The notes beneath the pieces were generated by a model that made no database searches, was not told the origin of the DNA, and saw nothing but the letters and a program-made list of their open reading frames with translations. 64,000 nt of DNA, taken from positions 1 through 64,000 of the forward strand of contig JBPOHE010000061.1 of NCBI GenBank assembly GCA_052035915.1, read 5' to 3'. This document shows positions 26,872 to 37,675 of this stretch, piece after piece. The stretch is from JBPOHE01 sp052035915. GTDB lineage: Bacteria > Pseudomonadota > Gammaproteobacteria > Chromatiales > Chromatiaceae. Position 1 is the first letter of the stretch. Every line of letters starts with the position of its first letter. The translations under genes and the position numbers were made by a program.

Positions 26872-27996
26872 ATGAATCGAGTGGGTTTCGTGGGCTGGCG
26901 GGGCATGGTGGGTTCCGTATTGATGCAACGCATGCGGGAAGAGAGCGACTTCGCCCAGATTGCTGAGCCGGTCTTTTTCACCACATCCCAAGCGGGACAG
27001 TCTGGACCCGACATAGGCCGGGAGATTTCGCCCTTGCAGTACGCCATGGACATCGACCGACTGCTGTCGATGGATGTCATTGTCACCTGTCAAGGTGGGG
27101 ACTACACCTCGGAGGTCTATCCCCGGCTGCGATCAGCGGGTTGGTCGGGATACTGGATAGACGCCGCCTCGACACGACGCATGGAACAGGACAGTATCAT
27201 TGTCCTGGATCCAGTGAATCTGGATGTGATTCAAGATGGTCTTCAGGCAGGGGTGAAAAATTTCATCGGTGGCAATTGCACCGTGAGCCTGATGCTCATG
27301 GCCTTGGGAGGACTCTTCAGCGCCGGGTTAGTGGAATGGATGAGCTCCATGACCTATCAGGCCGCCTCCGGGGCCGGGGCACGCAATATGCGCGAGCTGT
27401 TGAGCCAGATGGGTGCCCTTCACGGCCCGGTGGCCGATTTGTTGGCCGATCCGGCCTCAGCCATCCTGGATATCGACCGCCGCGTCGCCGAAACCATGCG
27501 GGCACCAGGTTTCCCCGTCGACAGTTTTGGCGTACCCCTGGCCGGCAGTCTCATCCCCTGGATCGACCGCCAACTTCCCAACGGGCAAAGCCGGGAAGAA
27601 TGGAAGGGGCAGGCGGAAACCAACAAAATCCTTGGGCGTGAAACCTCCCCCATACCGGTCGATGGTCTTTGTGTCCGGGTCGGGGCGATGCGTTGTCACA
27701 GCCAGGCCTTGACTATCAAACTCAAGCGGGATGTCCCCCTTGACGAGATCCTTGACCTGATCGCCCAGGCCAATGCCTGGGTGAAGGTGATCCCGAATGA
27801 GCGCGAGGCCAGTATTCATGAACTGACGCCGGCCAAGGTGACGGGCACTCTGAGTGTTCCCGTCGGGCGTCTGCGCAAAATGAATATGGGTAACGACTAT
27901 CTCTCCGCCTTCACCGTCGGCGATCAGTTGCTCTGGGGGGCGGCCGAGCCCTTGAGGCGCATGCTGCGGATCCTGTTCGAGCGGGAGGCCGGATAA
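26872..27996 (+). CDS. asd: Aspartate-semialdehyde dehydrogenase
   Basis: 374 residues from ATG 26872 ([17 protein letters not shown]), with AGGTAG upstream; the frame is open back into the REPIN but that part is not homologous. It makes aspartate semialdehyde for lysine, methionine and threonine. The NADP-binding GWRGMVGS, catalytic Cys in GGNCTVSLM, and the Arg/His region [16 protein letters not shown] are all present. The length matches the gram-negative type (E. coli 367). The leuB-asd-fimV order is that of Pseudomonas. Confidence 0.97.
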   Translation: MNRVGFVGWRGMVGSVLMQRMREESDFAQIAEPVFFTTSQAGQSGPDIGREISPLQYAMDIDRLLSMDVIVTCQGGDYTSEVYPRLRSAGWSGYWIDAASTRRMEQDSIIVLDPVNLDVIQDGLQAGVKNFIGGNCTVSLMLMALGGLFSAGLVEWMSSMTYQAASGAGARNMRELLSQMGALHGPVADLLADPASAILDIDRRVAETMRAPGFPVDSFGVPLAGSLIPWIDRQLPNGQSREEWKGQAETNKILGRETSPIPVDGLCVRVGAMRCHSQALTIKLKRDVPLDEILDLIAQANAWVKVIPNEREASIHELTPAKVTGTLSVPVGRLRKMNMGNDYLSAFTVGDQLLWGAAEPLRRMLRILFEREAG

Positions 27997-28123
27997 AGAT
28001 CTGCCACCTAGCAAAGGGGTAGAGCCAACAAACAGACAGCGGCCCCGGTGGCATGCAAAGGTTGAGTTAGTGGCCGTTCTGGGGGTGTCTAGCGCGCGAA
28101 GATCGCGAAACAGTACCGGGATT

Positions 28124-28152
28124 TTGGTCCTTAACCCCAAGTAGACTATAGT
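28124..28152 (+). promoter_or_regulatory. Candidate sigma-70 promoter for fimV
   Basis: TTGGTC (28124-28129) and TATAGT (28147-28152) are spaced by exactly 17 bases in the 284 bp gap between asd and fimV. No other feature is visible in the gap. The -10 matches TATAAT at five of six positions and the -35 matches TTGACA at four. Confidence 0.5.
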
Positions 28153-28280
28153 TTCGGCAGCGTAGTTCCCGTAAAGAGGTACAATTGGGTGGTTCTGCGA
28201 TGACAATTAGAACTCGGAACTGGCCGGGGACTCGCAGCGATTCAGGTTTTCCTCAAGTTCACACTCCGCATGGAGGGGGT

Positions 28281-30932
28281 ATGTTCCGGAAGCTGAAATT
28301 GGCAGTGGCTGTAAGTCTGGCCTTGATGCCCGCTGGTGTCTGGGCGTTGGGATTGGGGGGTATTCATACCAAATCCGGTCTCAATCAGAATTTTTCTGCT
28401 GAGATCGATCTGGTCTCCGTCAATCCGGACGAACTCGACGCCATCAAGGTTCAACTGGCCGGGCCTGAGGATTTTGCCCGTGTCGGCATGGATCGGCCGT
28501 TCCACCTCACCAAACTCCGCTTCCGACCGGATGTCTCGGCCAATGGACAGCCGATCGTCCGCGTCAATAGCACGGACGCCATGCGTGAGCCTTACCTGAG
28601 CTTCCTCGTGGAGATCGTCTGGCCCAAGGGACGTATGGTCCGAGAGTACACCGTCCTGCTCGACCCCCCCTCGACCGCCAAACGTCAGGCCTTCGCCCCA
28701 GGTACGCGAGGGGTACGGGCCACCTCGGTTCCTCCCCCTGAGCGATTGATCGCCCGGGAGCCGGAGGCCGTTGCGGAGGGACCCGGGGTCGAATATGGGC
28801 CAACCAAAACCGGAGACACTCTCTGGTCACTGGCTCGGCAACTGGCGCCCGGGGCTTCACCTCATCAGACCATGACGACCCTCTTCCGTCATAACCCTGA
28901 TGCCTTCGCCCGCGGCGACATCAACCGGCTCAAGACAGGAAAAATTCTCCGCCTACCTGGTCAACAGATCGTCTCCGATCTGCCGTCCCGCGCAACAGCG
29001 GCCGCCCCCCGCAGGCAACCCGCTCTCGTGGAGACCGGCGCCCTGCTGGGCACAGAGTCCGGACAAGCGCAGGCGATGAGGGAAGACGAACTCAAACTGG
29101 TTACCGCCAAGCCTGAATCAGGACAGCTTGGTGTTACGGCTGCGCCGCCGCCATCCCAGGCCGTTGGCAGGCAATTGCAGAACGACCTGCTTCTGGCCCG
29201 AGAAGAGACCGCTATCGCCCGCAAGGAAAGCGACGAATTACGCAACCGGGTGGAAGACCTCGAAGGTCAGCTGACCAAGATGCAACGTCTAATGACCTTG
29301 CAAAACGATCATCTGGCGCAATTGCAGGCCGCCGCGAAAGAGACGCTGCCGGAACCCACCACACCACCCAAGGTGTCACCTACGCCGTCACCGACTCCAG
29401 TCAGCATCGCTGAGCCGGCCAAGGAGCCACCAACCCCAGCCAAACCCGAGGGGCAGTCACCCCCACCGGCTCCGGTGGAGTCGCCTCCACCATCAATGAT
29501 TCAGACGCCTTTGCCGGTACCGTCTCCACCCCTTATACCTACACCGGTGACAGAAACCCCGGTTCCCACACCAGCGCCGGTTGCGGCACCCGTCGAGTCG
29601 CCGAAACCGCCCGTCCCCACACGGTCGGAGCCATCCCCGCAACCCAGCGTTCCCCCAAAAGCGAGCAAAACGGCGGATGGATCTGGTTGGCTGACACTAC
29701 TTAAGGAAAATACCCTGCTTATCAGTTTGGCCGGTGCCGGTATAGCGCTTCTCGGAGCCTTGGCGGTCCTGCTCAAGCGACGTCGCAAACAAGAAGAAGG
29801 GGAAGCATTTCCCGAGAGCATACTGGTCTCTCCTGCGGAGGCAGAGATCGCCAGAGACATGGCTAGGTCCGCCTCCAGCGTCACCATGACCGGCTTTTCC
29901 GAGCCGACCAGCATGCAGACCATCCAGCTCACCTCGCAACTGAGTGACTTTGGTGATACGGACATAGATACGGATACCCAGGTCATTCCCGACACTGGAC
30001 AGGTCGATCCCATCGCCGAGGCCGATGTCTACATCGCCTATGGACGCTACGATCAAGCGGCGGAACTGATCAGGCAAGCGGTATCGGCGAACCCGGATCG
30101 ACAGGATTACAAAATCAAACTGGCGGAATGCTACGCCGGCTCGCGTAATAAGACAGCCTTTCTTGGACTGGCTCGTGAGCTTGGTGCCGCGGGACTGGCG
30201 AAGACTGATCCCAACGGCTGGAAGCGGCTAACGAATCTGGCCCGAGATGCCGGAGTCGATCTCGGCGGCCTGCAAGCGGGAGGCCCCGCGACGCCGCCGC
30301 GTGTCCCGACAGAAGGGATGACTACCGCTGCCGCGCCGGGCGTCACCGCCCCGCCGCCACCCAAAGCACCACCGCCCGTTACCCAGCCAGAAGCGGAACT
30401 CCTTGATCTGGATTTCGACTTTGCTGATTTGATGACCGGTATTGGGGAGAGACCTAGTCCCCGAACCCAGCCGCCAGCGGACACCATGAAGGATGACCTG
30501 GCCAGCCTGGATTTCGAACTGCCGGAGATTCCCACCCAAGGTCCCGTCGTCACGCCAGCCAGGCCCTCGCAGAAGACTCTCGAAGAGGAACTAGGTGAGT
30601 TGGACATCTTCGATCTCACCTTCTCTGAGGAACAACAGCCACCGAAATCCAAAAAAGAAGATGAGCTTTCCCTCGATGGCTTCGTCGACTATCCCCACAT
30701 CACGGACGATAAAGTTCCGGAACCTCAATTCGAGGAACACGAACTCAGCCTCGAAGGTTACGAACTGACAGAGGGTGAATACACCGAGGTGGATACCAAA
30801 CTCGAACTCGCCCAGGCCTACATCGAGATGGGCGATCCGGAAGATGCCAAGAGCATTCTCGAAGAGGTATTGACCGAGGGTAACGAAGGGCAGGCCCGTC
30901 GGGCCCGACAGATGCTCGGTAGCCTCTCATAA
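28281..30932 (+). CDS. fimV: FimV-like pilus assembly / polar hub protein
   Basis: 883 residues from ATG 28281, preceded by TGGAGGGGGT; an upstream in-frame ATG lacks a ribosome site. The signal peptide MFRKLKLAVAVSLALMPAGVWA is followed by the FimV N-terminal domain (GLGGIHTKSGLNQNFSAEID), a LysM-type peptidoglycan-binding segment (TKTGDTLWSLARQL, about 175-235), a coiled coil (about 305-355), a long Pro/Thr/Val linker, one membrane helix (NTLLISLAGAGIALLGALAVLLK), and a cytoplasmic acidic region ending in the FimV C-terminal TPR-like domain (LELAQAYIEMGDPEDAKSIL). FimV helps assemble the type IV pilus and place polar proteins. A strong terminator follows. Confidence 0.92.
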   Translation: MFRKLKLAVAVSLALMPAGVWALGLGGIHTKSGLNQNFSAEIDLVSVNPDELDAIKVQLAGPEDFARVGMDRPFHLTKLRFRPDVSANGQPIVRVNSTDAMREPYLSFLVEIVWPKGRMVREYTVLLDPPSTAKRQAFAPGTRGVRATSVPPPERLIAREPEAVAEGPGVEYGPTKTGDTLWSLARQLAPGASPHQTMTTLFRHNPDAFARGDINRLKTGKILRLPGQQIVSDLPSRATAAAPRRQPALVETGALLGTESGQAQAMREDELKLVTAKPESGQLGVTAAPPPSQAVGRQLQNDLLLAREETAIARKESDELRNRVEDLEGQLTKMQRLMTLQNDHLAQLQAAAKETLPEPTTPPKVSPTPSPTPVSIAEPAKEPPTPAKPEGQSPPPAPVESPPPSMIQTPLPVPSPPLIPTPVTETPVPTPAPVAAPVESPKPPVPTRSEPSPQPSVPPKASKTADGSGWLTLLKENTLLISLAGAGIALLGALAVLLKRRRKQEEGEAFPESILVSPAEAEIARDMARSASSVTMTGFSEPTSMQTIQLTSQLSDFGDTDIDTDTQVIPDTGQVDPIAEADVYIAYGRYDQAAELIRQAVSANPDRQDYKIKLAECYAGSRNKTAFLGLARELGAAGLAKTDPNGWKRLTNLARDAGVDLGGLQAGGPATPPRVPTEGMTTAAAPGVTAPPPPKAPPPVTQPEAELLDLDFDFADLMTGIGERPSPRTQPPADTMKDDLASLDFELPEIPTQGPVVTPARPSQKTLEEELGELDIFDLTFSEEQQPPKSKKEDELSLDGFVDYPHITDDKVPEPQFEEHELSLEGYELTEGEYTEVDTKLELAQAYIEMGDPEDAKSILEEVLTEGNEGQARRARQMLGSLS

Positions 30933-30953
30933 CCCAGGTTTTGGCCTGCATGG

Positions 30954-30986
30954 GGGGTGCAGCCAAGCTGCACCCCTTCTTTTTTT
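30954..30986 (+). terminator. Intrinsic terminator between fimV and truA
   Basis: GGGGTGCAG-CCAAG-CTGCACCCC is a perfect 9 bp stem followed by TTCTTTTTTT. It separates fimV from the truA-trpF series and implies a further promoter, or read-through, for truA. Confidence 0.92.
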
Positions 30987-31010
30987 CAGTTTTGATGAGA
31001 CGGCGAAACG

Positions 31011-31799
31011 ATGCGCATAGCCTTGGGGGTGGAATACCAGGGAGCGGGCTTTCAAGGCTGGCAACGCCAAAAACGAGTTAGAAGCGTACAGCAATGTGTG
31101 GAATCGGCCCTCACCAAGGTGGCCGATCATGAGGTCGAAATCCATTGTGCCGGGCGTACCGACGCCGGGGTACATGCCCGGCACCAAGTAGTGCACTTCG
31201 ATACACTCGCGTCACGTACCCCGAGATCCTGGGTGCTGGGTACCAACGTCAATCTGCCCTTCGACATCAATTTGCTCTGGGCCCAAGAAGTTCGGCCGGA
31301 TTTTCATGCCCGTTATTCGGCCCAGGCCCGCAGCTACAGGTATCAGATCCTCAATCGCAGCGTCCGCTCGGCGCTCTGGCACCAACGTGCCACCTGGTGT
31401 CACCAACCCTTAGACGCCGACCTGATGCGCCAAGCCGGCCAGGCTCTGATCGGCGAACACGATTTTTCCTCCTATCGCGCCCAGGGATGTCAGTCGAAAT
31501 CCCCGGTGCGACGAGTTACCCGACTCGATGTCCGGAGGGAAGGCGAGATGCTGATGATCGAGATCTGCGCCAATGCCTTCCTGCATCATATGGTGCGTAA
31601 CATTGCCGGTGTCCTCATGACCATTGGCCGGGGCGAGCGCCCATTAGACTGGGCGGGTGAAATTCTCGCTCAACGCAACCGTACCAAGGGGGGGGTGACC
31701 GCCCCTCCCGATGGCCTCTACCTGCTTGGGGTTGATTATCCTGATATCTGGGGCCTACCGGATTGGCGGCAGTCCCTGGATCGCTTGGGACCCCTGTAG
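31011..31799 (+). CDS. truA: tRNA pseudouridine(38-40) synthase
   Basis: 262 residues. The catalytic Asp lies in CAGRTDAGVHARHQVVHF, the invariant TruA motif. MRIALGVEYQGAGFQGWQRQ at the N-terminus and NAFLHHMVRNIAGVLMTIGRG near the C-terminus are also family signatures. TruA modifies the anticodon stem-loop of many tRNAs. The start ATG at 31011 gives the expected length. It lies in the usual fimV-truA-trpF order. Confidence 0.97.
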   Translation: MRIALGVEYQGAGFQGWQRQKRVRSVQQCVESALTKVADHEVEIHCAGRTDAGVHARHQVVHFDTLASRTPRSWVLGTNVNLPFDINLLWAQEVRPDFHARYSAQARSYRYQILNRSVRSALWHQRATWCHQPLDADLMRQAGQALIGEHDFSSYRAQGCQSKSPVRRVTRLDVRREGEMLMIEICANAFLHHMVRNIAGVLMTIGRGERPLDWAGEILAQRNRTKGGVTAPPDGLYLLGVDYPDIWGLPDWRQSLDRLGPL

Positions 31800-31848
31800 C
31801 ACACTGGGACTTTTGCTCAGAGTGTCGATCCGTTAAGGTTAGCGGCCT

Positions 31849-32475
31849 ATGCGCACCAAGGTGAAAATCTGCGGTATCACCCACGCGGAAGATGCCGAAT
31901 CCGCCATGCGGCTCGGGGTGGATGCCATTGGTCTGGTGTTTTATGCCTCCAGCCCCAGGGCTGTAAGTCTCGATCAGGCCAGAGCCATCCTCAGGGGGTT
32001 GCCGCCTTTCGTGACAACAGTCGGGCTCTTCGTGAACCCGGAACCGGAACTGGTGATCGCGGTATTGGACGCCATTCCCCTGGATCGACTGCAATTCCAT
32101 GGCGCCGAGCCGCCCGAGTTCTGTCGTCGCTTCGGACGCCCTTATATCAAGGCTATTCCTATGCGGGAAAATCTGGATATCCATCAGCAACATAGACTCT
32201 TTGCCGATGCATCGGCCCTCTTAGTGGATACTTATCAGGCGGATCTTCCTGGAGGGACCGGGATAAGCTTCAATTGGTCGCGCCTACCTAGAGATCTGGC
32301 GCCCAGACTCATCTTGGCCGGGGGACTGACCCCTGACAACGTGGAACAGGCGATCCGCCTGGTTGGTCCCTATGCGGTGGATGTGAGCAGCGGTGTCGAG
32401 CGGTCCAAAGGCCTGAAGGACGAAGCCAAGATGTCCGCTTTCATGAGAGGAGTCGAACGTGGCGACAGCAATTGA
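31849..32475 (+). CDS. trpF: Phosphoribosylanthranilate isomerase
   Basis: 208 residues, monofunctional. Catalytic Cys in [12 protein letters not shown], and the phosphate-binding loop [11 protein letters not shown] with [14 protein letters not shown] at the C-terminal strands, are intact for the Amadori rearrangement in tryptophan synthesis. Its end overlaps the trpB start by 17 bases, so the two are probably coupled. Confidence 0.96.
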   Translation: MRTKVKICGITHAEDAESAMRLGVDAIGLVFYASSPRAVSLDQARAILRGLPPFVTTVGLFVNPEPELVIAVLDAIPLDRLQFHGAEPPEFCRRFGRPYIKAIPMRENLDIHQQHRLFADASALLVDTYQADLPGGTGISFNWSRLPRDLAPRLILAGGLTPDNVEQAIRLVGPYAVDVSSGVERSKGLKDEAKMSAFMRGVERGDSN

Positions 32476-33676
32476 TCCCGGGTACACAACCCTGCCGGAT
32501 GCCGCCGGGCACTTTGGTCCCTATGGTGGCAAGTTCGTAGCCGAGACCCTCATGGGTCCCTTGGATGAACTCCGGCTAGCTTATGAGCGCTATCTCAGAG
32601 ACCCAGAATTCCAGAGTGAACTGGACGCCGACCTGAGGCATTACGTCGGCCGACCCTCTCCCCTCTATCATGCCAAGCGTTGGAGCCGCGAACTCGGCGG
32701 TGCCCAGATCTATCTCAAGCGGGAAGACCTCAACCATACCGGCGCTCACAAGGTCAACAACACGGTTGGGCAGGCGTTGCTGGCCCGCCGCATGGGAAAG
32801 ACCCGGATCATCGCCGAGACCGGCGCCGGTCAACATGGGGTGGCGACCGCCACCGTGGCGGCGCGTATGGGGCTCGAATGTGTCGTCTATATGGGTGAGG
32901 TAGACATGGCCCGGCAGGAAGCCAATGTCTATCGCATGCGACTACTCGGTGCCCAGGTGGTGCCCGTCACCTCGGGCTCCCGTACCCTGAAGGATGCCCT
33001 CAATGAGGCCATGCGAGATTGGGTCACCAATGTGGACAACACTTTCTACATTATCGGTACTGTCGCCGGCCCCCACCCTTACCCAGCCATGGTGCGGGAT
33101 TTCCAGGCCATCATCGGACGCGAAGCCAAGGAACAAATGCTGGCCCAGGCCGGACGTCTGCCCGATGCCCTGGTCGCCTGCGTCGGCGGCGGCTCCAATG
33201 CCATCGGTCTGTTCCATCCCTTTCTCGAAAATACCGAGGTAGCACTCTATGGCGTGGAAGCCGCCGGCGAAGGTCTGGCGACCGGCCATCACGCCGCCCC
33301 CCTCTGCGCCGGACGGCCGGGGGTACTGCATGGCAATCGCACCTATCTGATGGAGGATGATGACGGCCAGATCATGGAAACCCACTCGATCTCCGCTGGC
33401 CTGGATTATCCCGGAGTAGGCCCGGAACATGCTTGGCTCAAAGATACCGGGCGCGCCACCTATGTGGCGGCAACGGATGGAGAGGCGCTGACGGCCTTTC
33501 ACAGCCTCACCCGCACCGAGGGCATCATCCCGGCGTTGGAATCCAGCCACGCGCTGGCTTACGCTATGAAGCTGGCCCCGCGGATGGACAACAGCGGCCT
33601 CATCATCGTCAATCTGTCCGGTCGAGGCGACAAGGACATGCACACCGTCGCGGCCCGGGAGGGCATCAAGCTGTGA
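32459..33676 (+). CDS. trpB: Tryptophan synthase beta chain
   Basis: 405 residues, the standard size. The PLP-binding Lys is in [12 protein letters not shown], the phosphate loop is [12 protein letters not shown], and the monovalent-cation and interface regions are intact. It condenses indole with serine. The start at 32459 is GTG or a nearby codon overlapping trpF, and its stop overlaps the trpA start (GTGA), so trpF-trpB-trpA are tightly coupled. Confidence 0.98.
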   Translation: MATAIDPGYTTLPDAAGHFGPYGGKFVAETLMGPLDELRLAYERYLRDPEFQSELDADLRHYVGRPSPLYHAKRWSRELGGAQIYLKREDLNHTGAHKVNNTVGQALLARRMGKTRIIAETGAGQHGVATATVAARMGLECVVYMGEVDMARQEANVYRMRLLGAQVVPVTSGSRTLKDALNEAMRDWVTNVDNTFYIIGTVAGPHPYPAMVRDFQAIIGREAKEQMLAQAGRLPDALVACVGGGSNAIGLFHPFLENTEVALYGVEAAGEGLATGHHAAPLCAGRPGVLHGNRTYLMEDDDGQIMETHSISAGLDYPGVGPEHAWLKDTGRATYVAATDGEALTAFHSLTRTEGIIPALESSHALAYAMKLAPRMDNSGLIIVNLSGRGDKDMHTVAAREGIKL

Positions 33677-34497
33677 GCCGTCGTATCCAGAGCCGTTTTC
33701 ATCTCCTGCGCCAGCAGGGTCGCAAGGCCTTGATCCCCTTTGTCACCGCCGGAGACCCCAACCCAGAGGTCACGCTGCCCCTGATGCAGGCCTTGGTGGC
33801 GGCCGGTGCCGACATCATCGAACTCGGGGTGCCCTTTTCCGACCCCATGGCCGATGGTCCCATCATTCAACGTGCCAGTGAACGCGCCCTACAACACCGT
33901 GTCAATCTGCGCCTCGTCCTGGACATGGTAAGGGAGTTCCGTCGCACCGATGACAGCACCCCGGTCGTACTCATGGGTTACCTCAATCCGATCGAGATCA
34001 TGGGGCACGAGACCTTTGCCAACCAAGCCGCCGCCGCGGGGGTTGATGGCATCCTGGTGGTGGACTCGCCTCCCGAGGAAGGGACAAAGCTGTTGGAGGC
34101 ATTGAACAGATACGGCATCGCGCACATATTTCTCATCGCGCCGACGACGAGCGATGAGCGCATCGCCTGGATCTGCACCAAAGCAAGCGGCTTTGTTTAC
34201 TATGTCTCCATCAAGGGGGTTACAGGAGCCACTCATCTGGACCTGGGTCCGGTGGCGGAGAAATTGGCCACCATCCGAGGCTTCACCGACCTCCCTCTGG
34301 GGGTAGGTTTCGGCATCAAGGATGCCGCTACGGCGGCCGCAGTCGCGGCGATCGCGGATGCCGTCATCGTCGGCAGTGCCATCGTCAAAAGGATCGAAGA
34401 CTTGGCGACATCCCCCGCAGAGATCCCAACCCGCATCGGCGACTTCGTCACTGAGTTGCGCCAGGCGATGGACACCACCACCCTGGTCGATCCTTAG
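33673..34497 (+). CDS. trpA: Tryptophan synthase alpha chain
   Basis: 274 residues from GTG at 33673, which overlaps the trpB stop by four bases (GTGA). The N-terminus [20 protein letters not shown] matches the family. Catalytic Glu and Asp are in [17 protein letters not shown], and the phosphate-binding segments [14 protein letters not shown] and [14 protein letters not shown] are intact. It cleaves indole-3-glycerol phosphate and passes indole to TrpB. accD follows 45 bp downstream. Confidence 0.98.
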   Translation: MSRRIQSRFHLLRQQGRKALIPFVTAGDPNPEVTLPLMQALVAAGADIIELGVPFSDPMADGPIIQRASERALQHRVNLRLVLDMVREFRRTDDSTPVVLMGYLNPIEIMGHETFANQAAAAGVDGILVVDSPPEEGTKLLEALNRYGIAHIFLIAPTTSDERIAWICTKASGFVYYVSIKGVTGATHLDLGPVAEKLATIRGFTDLPLGVGFGIKDAATAAAVAAIADAVIVGSAIVKRIEDLATSPAEIPTRIGDFVTELRQAMDTTTLVDP

Positions 34498-34542
34498 GCT
34501 TGATTGCAGCGAGGCCAGGCGAGCGTGACCAAAGGCGAATAT

Positions 34543-35403
34543 ATGAGCTGGTTCGAAAAACTCATGCCGAGCCGGATCCGGACCGACGGCACTAATAAAC
34601 GGACGGTTCCCGAAGGGCTCTGGACCAAATGTCCGGGTTGTGCGGCGATCCTCTATCGCGGAGAGATGGAACGCAACCTGGAGGTCTGTCCAAAATGCAC
34701 CCATCACAATCGACTGACCGCCAGACGCCGTCTGGAGACTTTTCTCGACCCGGAGTCGAGAACCGAGATCGCGGCCCATCTCGAGTCACTCGACCCACTC
34801 AAATTCAAAGACAGTAAGCGTTACAAAGACCGTATCGGCTTGGCGCAGAAAGAAACCGGCGAGAAAGAGGCCCTGGTGGTGATGCGAGGCCGTCTCAAGG
34901 GGCTGGATCTGATCGCCACCGCCTTCGAGTTCAATTTCATGGGTGGTTCCATGGGTTCGGTGGTCGGGGAGCGCTTCGTGCGCGGGGTCAATCAGGCCGC
35001 CGAACATCGCCTCCCCTTGGTGTGCTTTTCCGCCAGCGGCGGGGCCCGCATGCAGGAATCCTTGTTCTCCTTGTTCCAGATGGCCAAGACCTCCGCTGCC
35101 CTGGGTCGCCTGGCATCACAGGGTGTACCATTCATCTCGGTGCTGACGGATCCCACCATGGGTGGCGTCTCCGCCAGTCTGGCCATGCTCGGCGACATCA
35201 ACATCGCCGAACCCAGGGCACTGATCGGATTCGCCGGCCCCCGGGTGATCGAGCAGACGGTACGGGAAAAGCTGCCTGAAGGCTTTCAACGGAGCGAGTT
35301 CCTGCTCGATCACGGCGCCATCGACATGATCATCGATCGCCGCGATATGCGGGACAAGCTCGCCAGCCTGCTCAGCATCCTCACCAAGCAACCAGCGCCC
35401 TGA
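34543..35403 (+). CDS. accD: Acetyl-CoA carboxylase carboxyltransferase beta subunit
   Basis: 286 residues from ATG 34543 ([14 protein letters not shown]), with AAAGGCGA upstream; the frame is open to 34504 but that lead is not conserved. The N-terminal zinc ribbon [20 protein letters not shown] (ending PKC) and the crotonase-fold core with [11 protein letters not shown] and [17 protein letters not shown] are present. It pairs with AccA to make malonyl-CoA. Synteny between trpA and folC is conserved in gammaproteobacteria. Confidence 0.97.
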   Translation: MSWFEKLMPSRIRTDGTNKRTVPEGLWTKCPGCAAILYRGEMERNLEVCPKCTHHNRLTARRRLETFLDPESRTEIAAHLESLDPLKFKDSKRYKDRIGLAQKETGEKEALVVMRGRLKGLDLIATAFEFNFMGGSMGSVVGERFVRGVNQAAEHRLPLVCFSASGGARMQESLFSLFQMAKTSAALGRLASQGVPFISVLTDPTMGGVSASLAMLGDINIAEPRALIGFAGPRVIEQTVREKLPEGFQRSEFLLDHGAIDMIIDRRDMRDKLASLLSILTKQPAP

Positions 35404-35406
35404 GAT

Positions 35407-35454
35407 CTGGTGAAAGAACCTACTCCGCATCGCTGGCGACAGTTTTTTCACCAG
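35407..35454. other. Long-loop inverted repeat in the accD-folC gap
   Basis: CTGGTGAAA (35407-35415) pairs with TTTCACCAG (35446-35454) across a 30-base loop. There is a T-rich run inside the right arm (TTTTTTCACC) but none after it, so a terminator is doubtful. It could be a regulatory hairpin in the leader of folC or a chance dyad. Confidence 0.3.
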
Positions 35455-35485
35455 CTACGAATCTTTTTGTCCTTGCCCGCTCCAC

Positions 35486-36769
35486 ATGAATCATCCAGTT
35501 GAGTCGATGCGCTTTGCTCGAATCGATGACTGGCTGAGCTGGCAGGAAGGGCTACACCCTTGCTCCATCGAACTCGGCCTGGAACGGGTGCGCGAGGTGG
35601 CGGATCGACTCGGCCATCGGGGCTCTCCCGGCCCCGTCATCAGCGTCGCCGGCACCAATGGCAAAGGTTCCTGCGTGGCCATGCTGGATAGTATCCTGCG
35701 GGCAGGTGGATACCGTACCGCCACCTATACCTCTCCTCACCTGCTGCGCTACAACGAACGTATCCGGATCGACGGCAAGGAAGTGGATGACGACGAATTA
35801 TGCCGGGCCTTCGCCCAGGTCGATCAGGCACGAGGCGATATTTCCCTGACCTATTTCGAGTTCGGCACCCTGGCCGCGCTGGATGTTTTCGCCCGCAGCC
35901 GACCCGACATCCTTATCCTGGAGGTGGGGCTCGGTGGGCGCTTGGATGCCGTCAACATCCTTGATCCCGATATCGCCCTGATCTCCAGCATTGGTCTCGA
36001 TCATACCGACTGGCTGGGAGCGGATCTTGAGAGCATCGCCCGGGAAAAGGCCGGTATCCTGCGACCCAACCGGCCAGGGGTACTGGGTATGGTGAAGGTA
36101 CCTGTCTCCCTGCTTCGGGAAGCCACCCGGCTCGGGGCACGGATCTTCCGCTCAGGCGTGGAGTTCTCCCATCAACAGCTTGACAACGGCTGGAACTGGC
36201 GGGGGCCGGAGCGTGGCCGCTACGGGCTTCCCTTACCCGCCTTACGAGGCCGGTTCCAGCTCGATAATGCCGCCGCCGTGCTCATGGTCATCGAACTCTT
36301 GCAGGAAAGCCTGCCTTTGTCCCAGCAGGCCATCCGCGAAGGACTCGAAGGGGTACGACTCCCCGGTCGCTTTCAGCTCATCCCTGGGGATGTCAGCCTG
36401 ATTCTGGATGTGGCCCACAATCCCCAGGCGATACAGTCCCTGGCCGAGACCTTGCGCCTCCATCAAACGCAAGGCAAAACTCATGCTGTATACGCCGCTC
36501 TCAAGGACAAGGATATTCTCGGCGCGCTCCCCTTTCTGGCGGACCAGATCGCCTCATGGCATCTTCCCCAACTCCAGGGCGATCGCGCCCTCTCCCTTGA
36601 CGAGCTGGGGTCGATGGTTACCGAGGCCACAGGATCGAAGGCGGTGCGAACCTATGCCTCAGTCGCCGAGGCTTTTGCCGGTGCGCATCGGGAAGCCGGG
36701 AAAGATGATCGCATTCTTGTATTCGGTTCCTTTTTGACCGTTGCCGGGGTGATGTCCCTTATAGTCTGA
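35486..36769 (+). CDS. folC: Bifunctional dihydrofolate / folylpolyglutamate synthase
   Basis: 427 residues. The P-loop VAGTNGKGSCVAML, the TYTSPHLLRYNERIRI omega loop, and the Mur-ligase-like segments ILEVGLGGRLDAVN and ISSIGLDHTDWLGADL are intact, as is the C-terminal region LILDVAHNPQAI. It adds glutamate to dihydropteroate and folates. It is followed by the dedD-cvpA-purF cluster, an order also conserved in E. coli. Confidence 0.97.
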   Translation: MNHPVESMRFARIDDWLSWQEGLHPCSIELGLERVREVADRLGHRGSPGPVISVAGTNGKGSCVAMLDSILRAGGYRTATYTSPHLLRYNERIRIDGKEVDDDELCRAFAQVDQARGDISLTYFEFGTLAALDVFARSRPDILILEVGLGGRLDAVNILDPDIALISSIGLDHTDWLGADLESIAREKAGILRPNRPGVLGMVKVPVSLLREATRLGARIFRSGVEFSHQQLDNGWNWRGPERGRYGLPLPALRGRFQLDNAAAVLMVIELLQESLPLSQQAIREGLEGVRLPGRFQLIPGDVSLILDVAHNPQAIQSLAETLRLHQTQGKTHAVYAALKDKDILGALPFLADQIASWHLPQLQGDRALSLDELGSMVTEATGSKAVRTYASVAEAFAGAHREAGKDDRILVFGSFLTVAGVMSLIV

Positions 36770-36899
36770 GCCGATCACCGGGATTCCCAAAAGGCCCCGG
36801 GGTGAATGCCGGGTTGTCCGGCGCAACAGAATCTGGCATTTGTATGCGACATCCGCTTCCATCCACTCATGAACAACACATCTCATTCTTAGGAGAACC

Positions 36900-37607
36900 A
36901 TGGAAGACAAGCTGAAAAAGCGCCTTATCGGCGCCGCCGTTCTTGTTGCCTTGGTGGTGATCTTCGTGCCCATGATGTTCGAGAAACCGGCCGAGGATCG
37001 CCAGATCAAGACCAGCAATATCCCACCCGTGCCCCCCGGGTTGGAGAAGTTCGCCTCTTCAGCCGTCACCCCCATACCAGCGGAACGCCCTCCGTCCCCG
37101 CCGGAGCCGCCCCAACCAGTCACCGGGGTGCCCCCCATGCCTCCGACACCAACCGCGCCAGCGAAACCTGAACCGATCCATACCCAGGTTCCGACCCCAT
37201 CCAAGACCCTGGCGGAAATACCACCGAAAAAGTCTCCCAAGGCCGGAACGGAAACGATACATCCGGTTTCTCCTCCACCGCTTCCTTCCCAGTCCTCCGC
37301 ATCGCCAGCCCCCAAACCGGTCGTCCCGTTCTCGCCGTCGCCCACCCCGACACCGGCGGCGAAGACCAGTCCCGGCGCCTGGGTGGTGCAAATGGGGGCC
37401 TTCGCCAGCCGAGAGAACGCGGACAAACTGGCCCAGAAACTGAGGGCGGCCAAGTTCCCGGTGATCGAAGACGAGATCAAGGTCAATGACCAGGTTCTCC
37501 GCCGGATTCGGGTCGGTCCCGGAGTGGATCGGCGCCTCACGGAAGAGATGGCCGCCAATATTTCCAGAAAGGTCGGGGAAAAGGGTACGGTGGTGCGATA
37601 TCCCTGA
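36900..37607 (+). CDS. dedD: SPOR-domain cell-division protein (DedD-like)
   Basis: 235 residues. A short cytoplasmic start (MEDKLKKRLIG) and one membrane helix (AAVLVALVVIFVPMMF) precede a Pro-rich periplasmic linker (about 35-155) and a C-terminal SPOR domain (158-233, GAWVVQMGAFASRENADKLAQ...RVGPGVDRRLTEEMA). SPOR domains bind septal peptidoglycan stripped of stem peptides. AGGAG lies just before the ATG. The folC-dedD-cvpA-purF order supports the name. Confidence 0.9.
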   Translation: MEDKLKKRLIGAAVLVALVVIFVPMMFEKPAEDRQIKTSNIPPVPPGLEKFASSAVTPIPAERPPSPPEPPQPVTGVPPMPPTPTAPAKPEPIHTQVPTPSKTLAEIPPKKSPKAGTETIHPVSPPPLPSQSSASPAPKPVVPFSPSPTPTPAAKTSPGAWVVQMGAFASRENADKLAQKLRAAKFPVIEDEIKVNDQVLRRIRVGPGVDRRLTEEMAANISRKVGEKGTVVRYP

Positions 37608-37675
37608 CCCGGCGGCTTTGTTAGACTATCGGATTCGTCGGCCCCGCATGGGGATGACTCCTGACTGACCACAAC

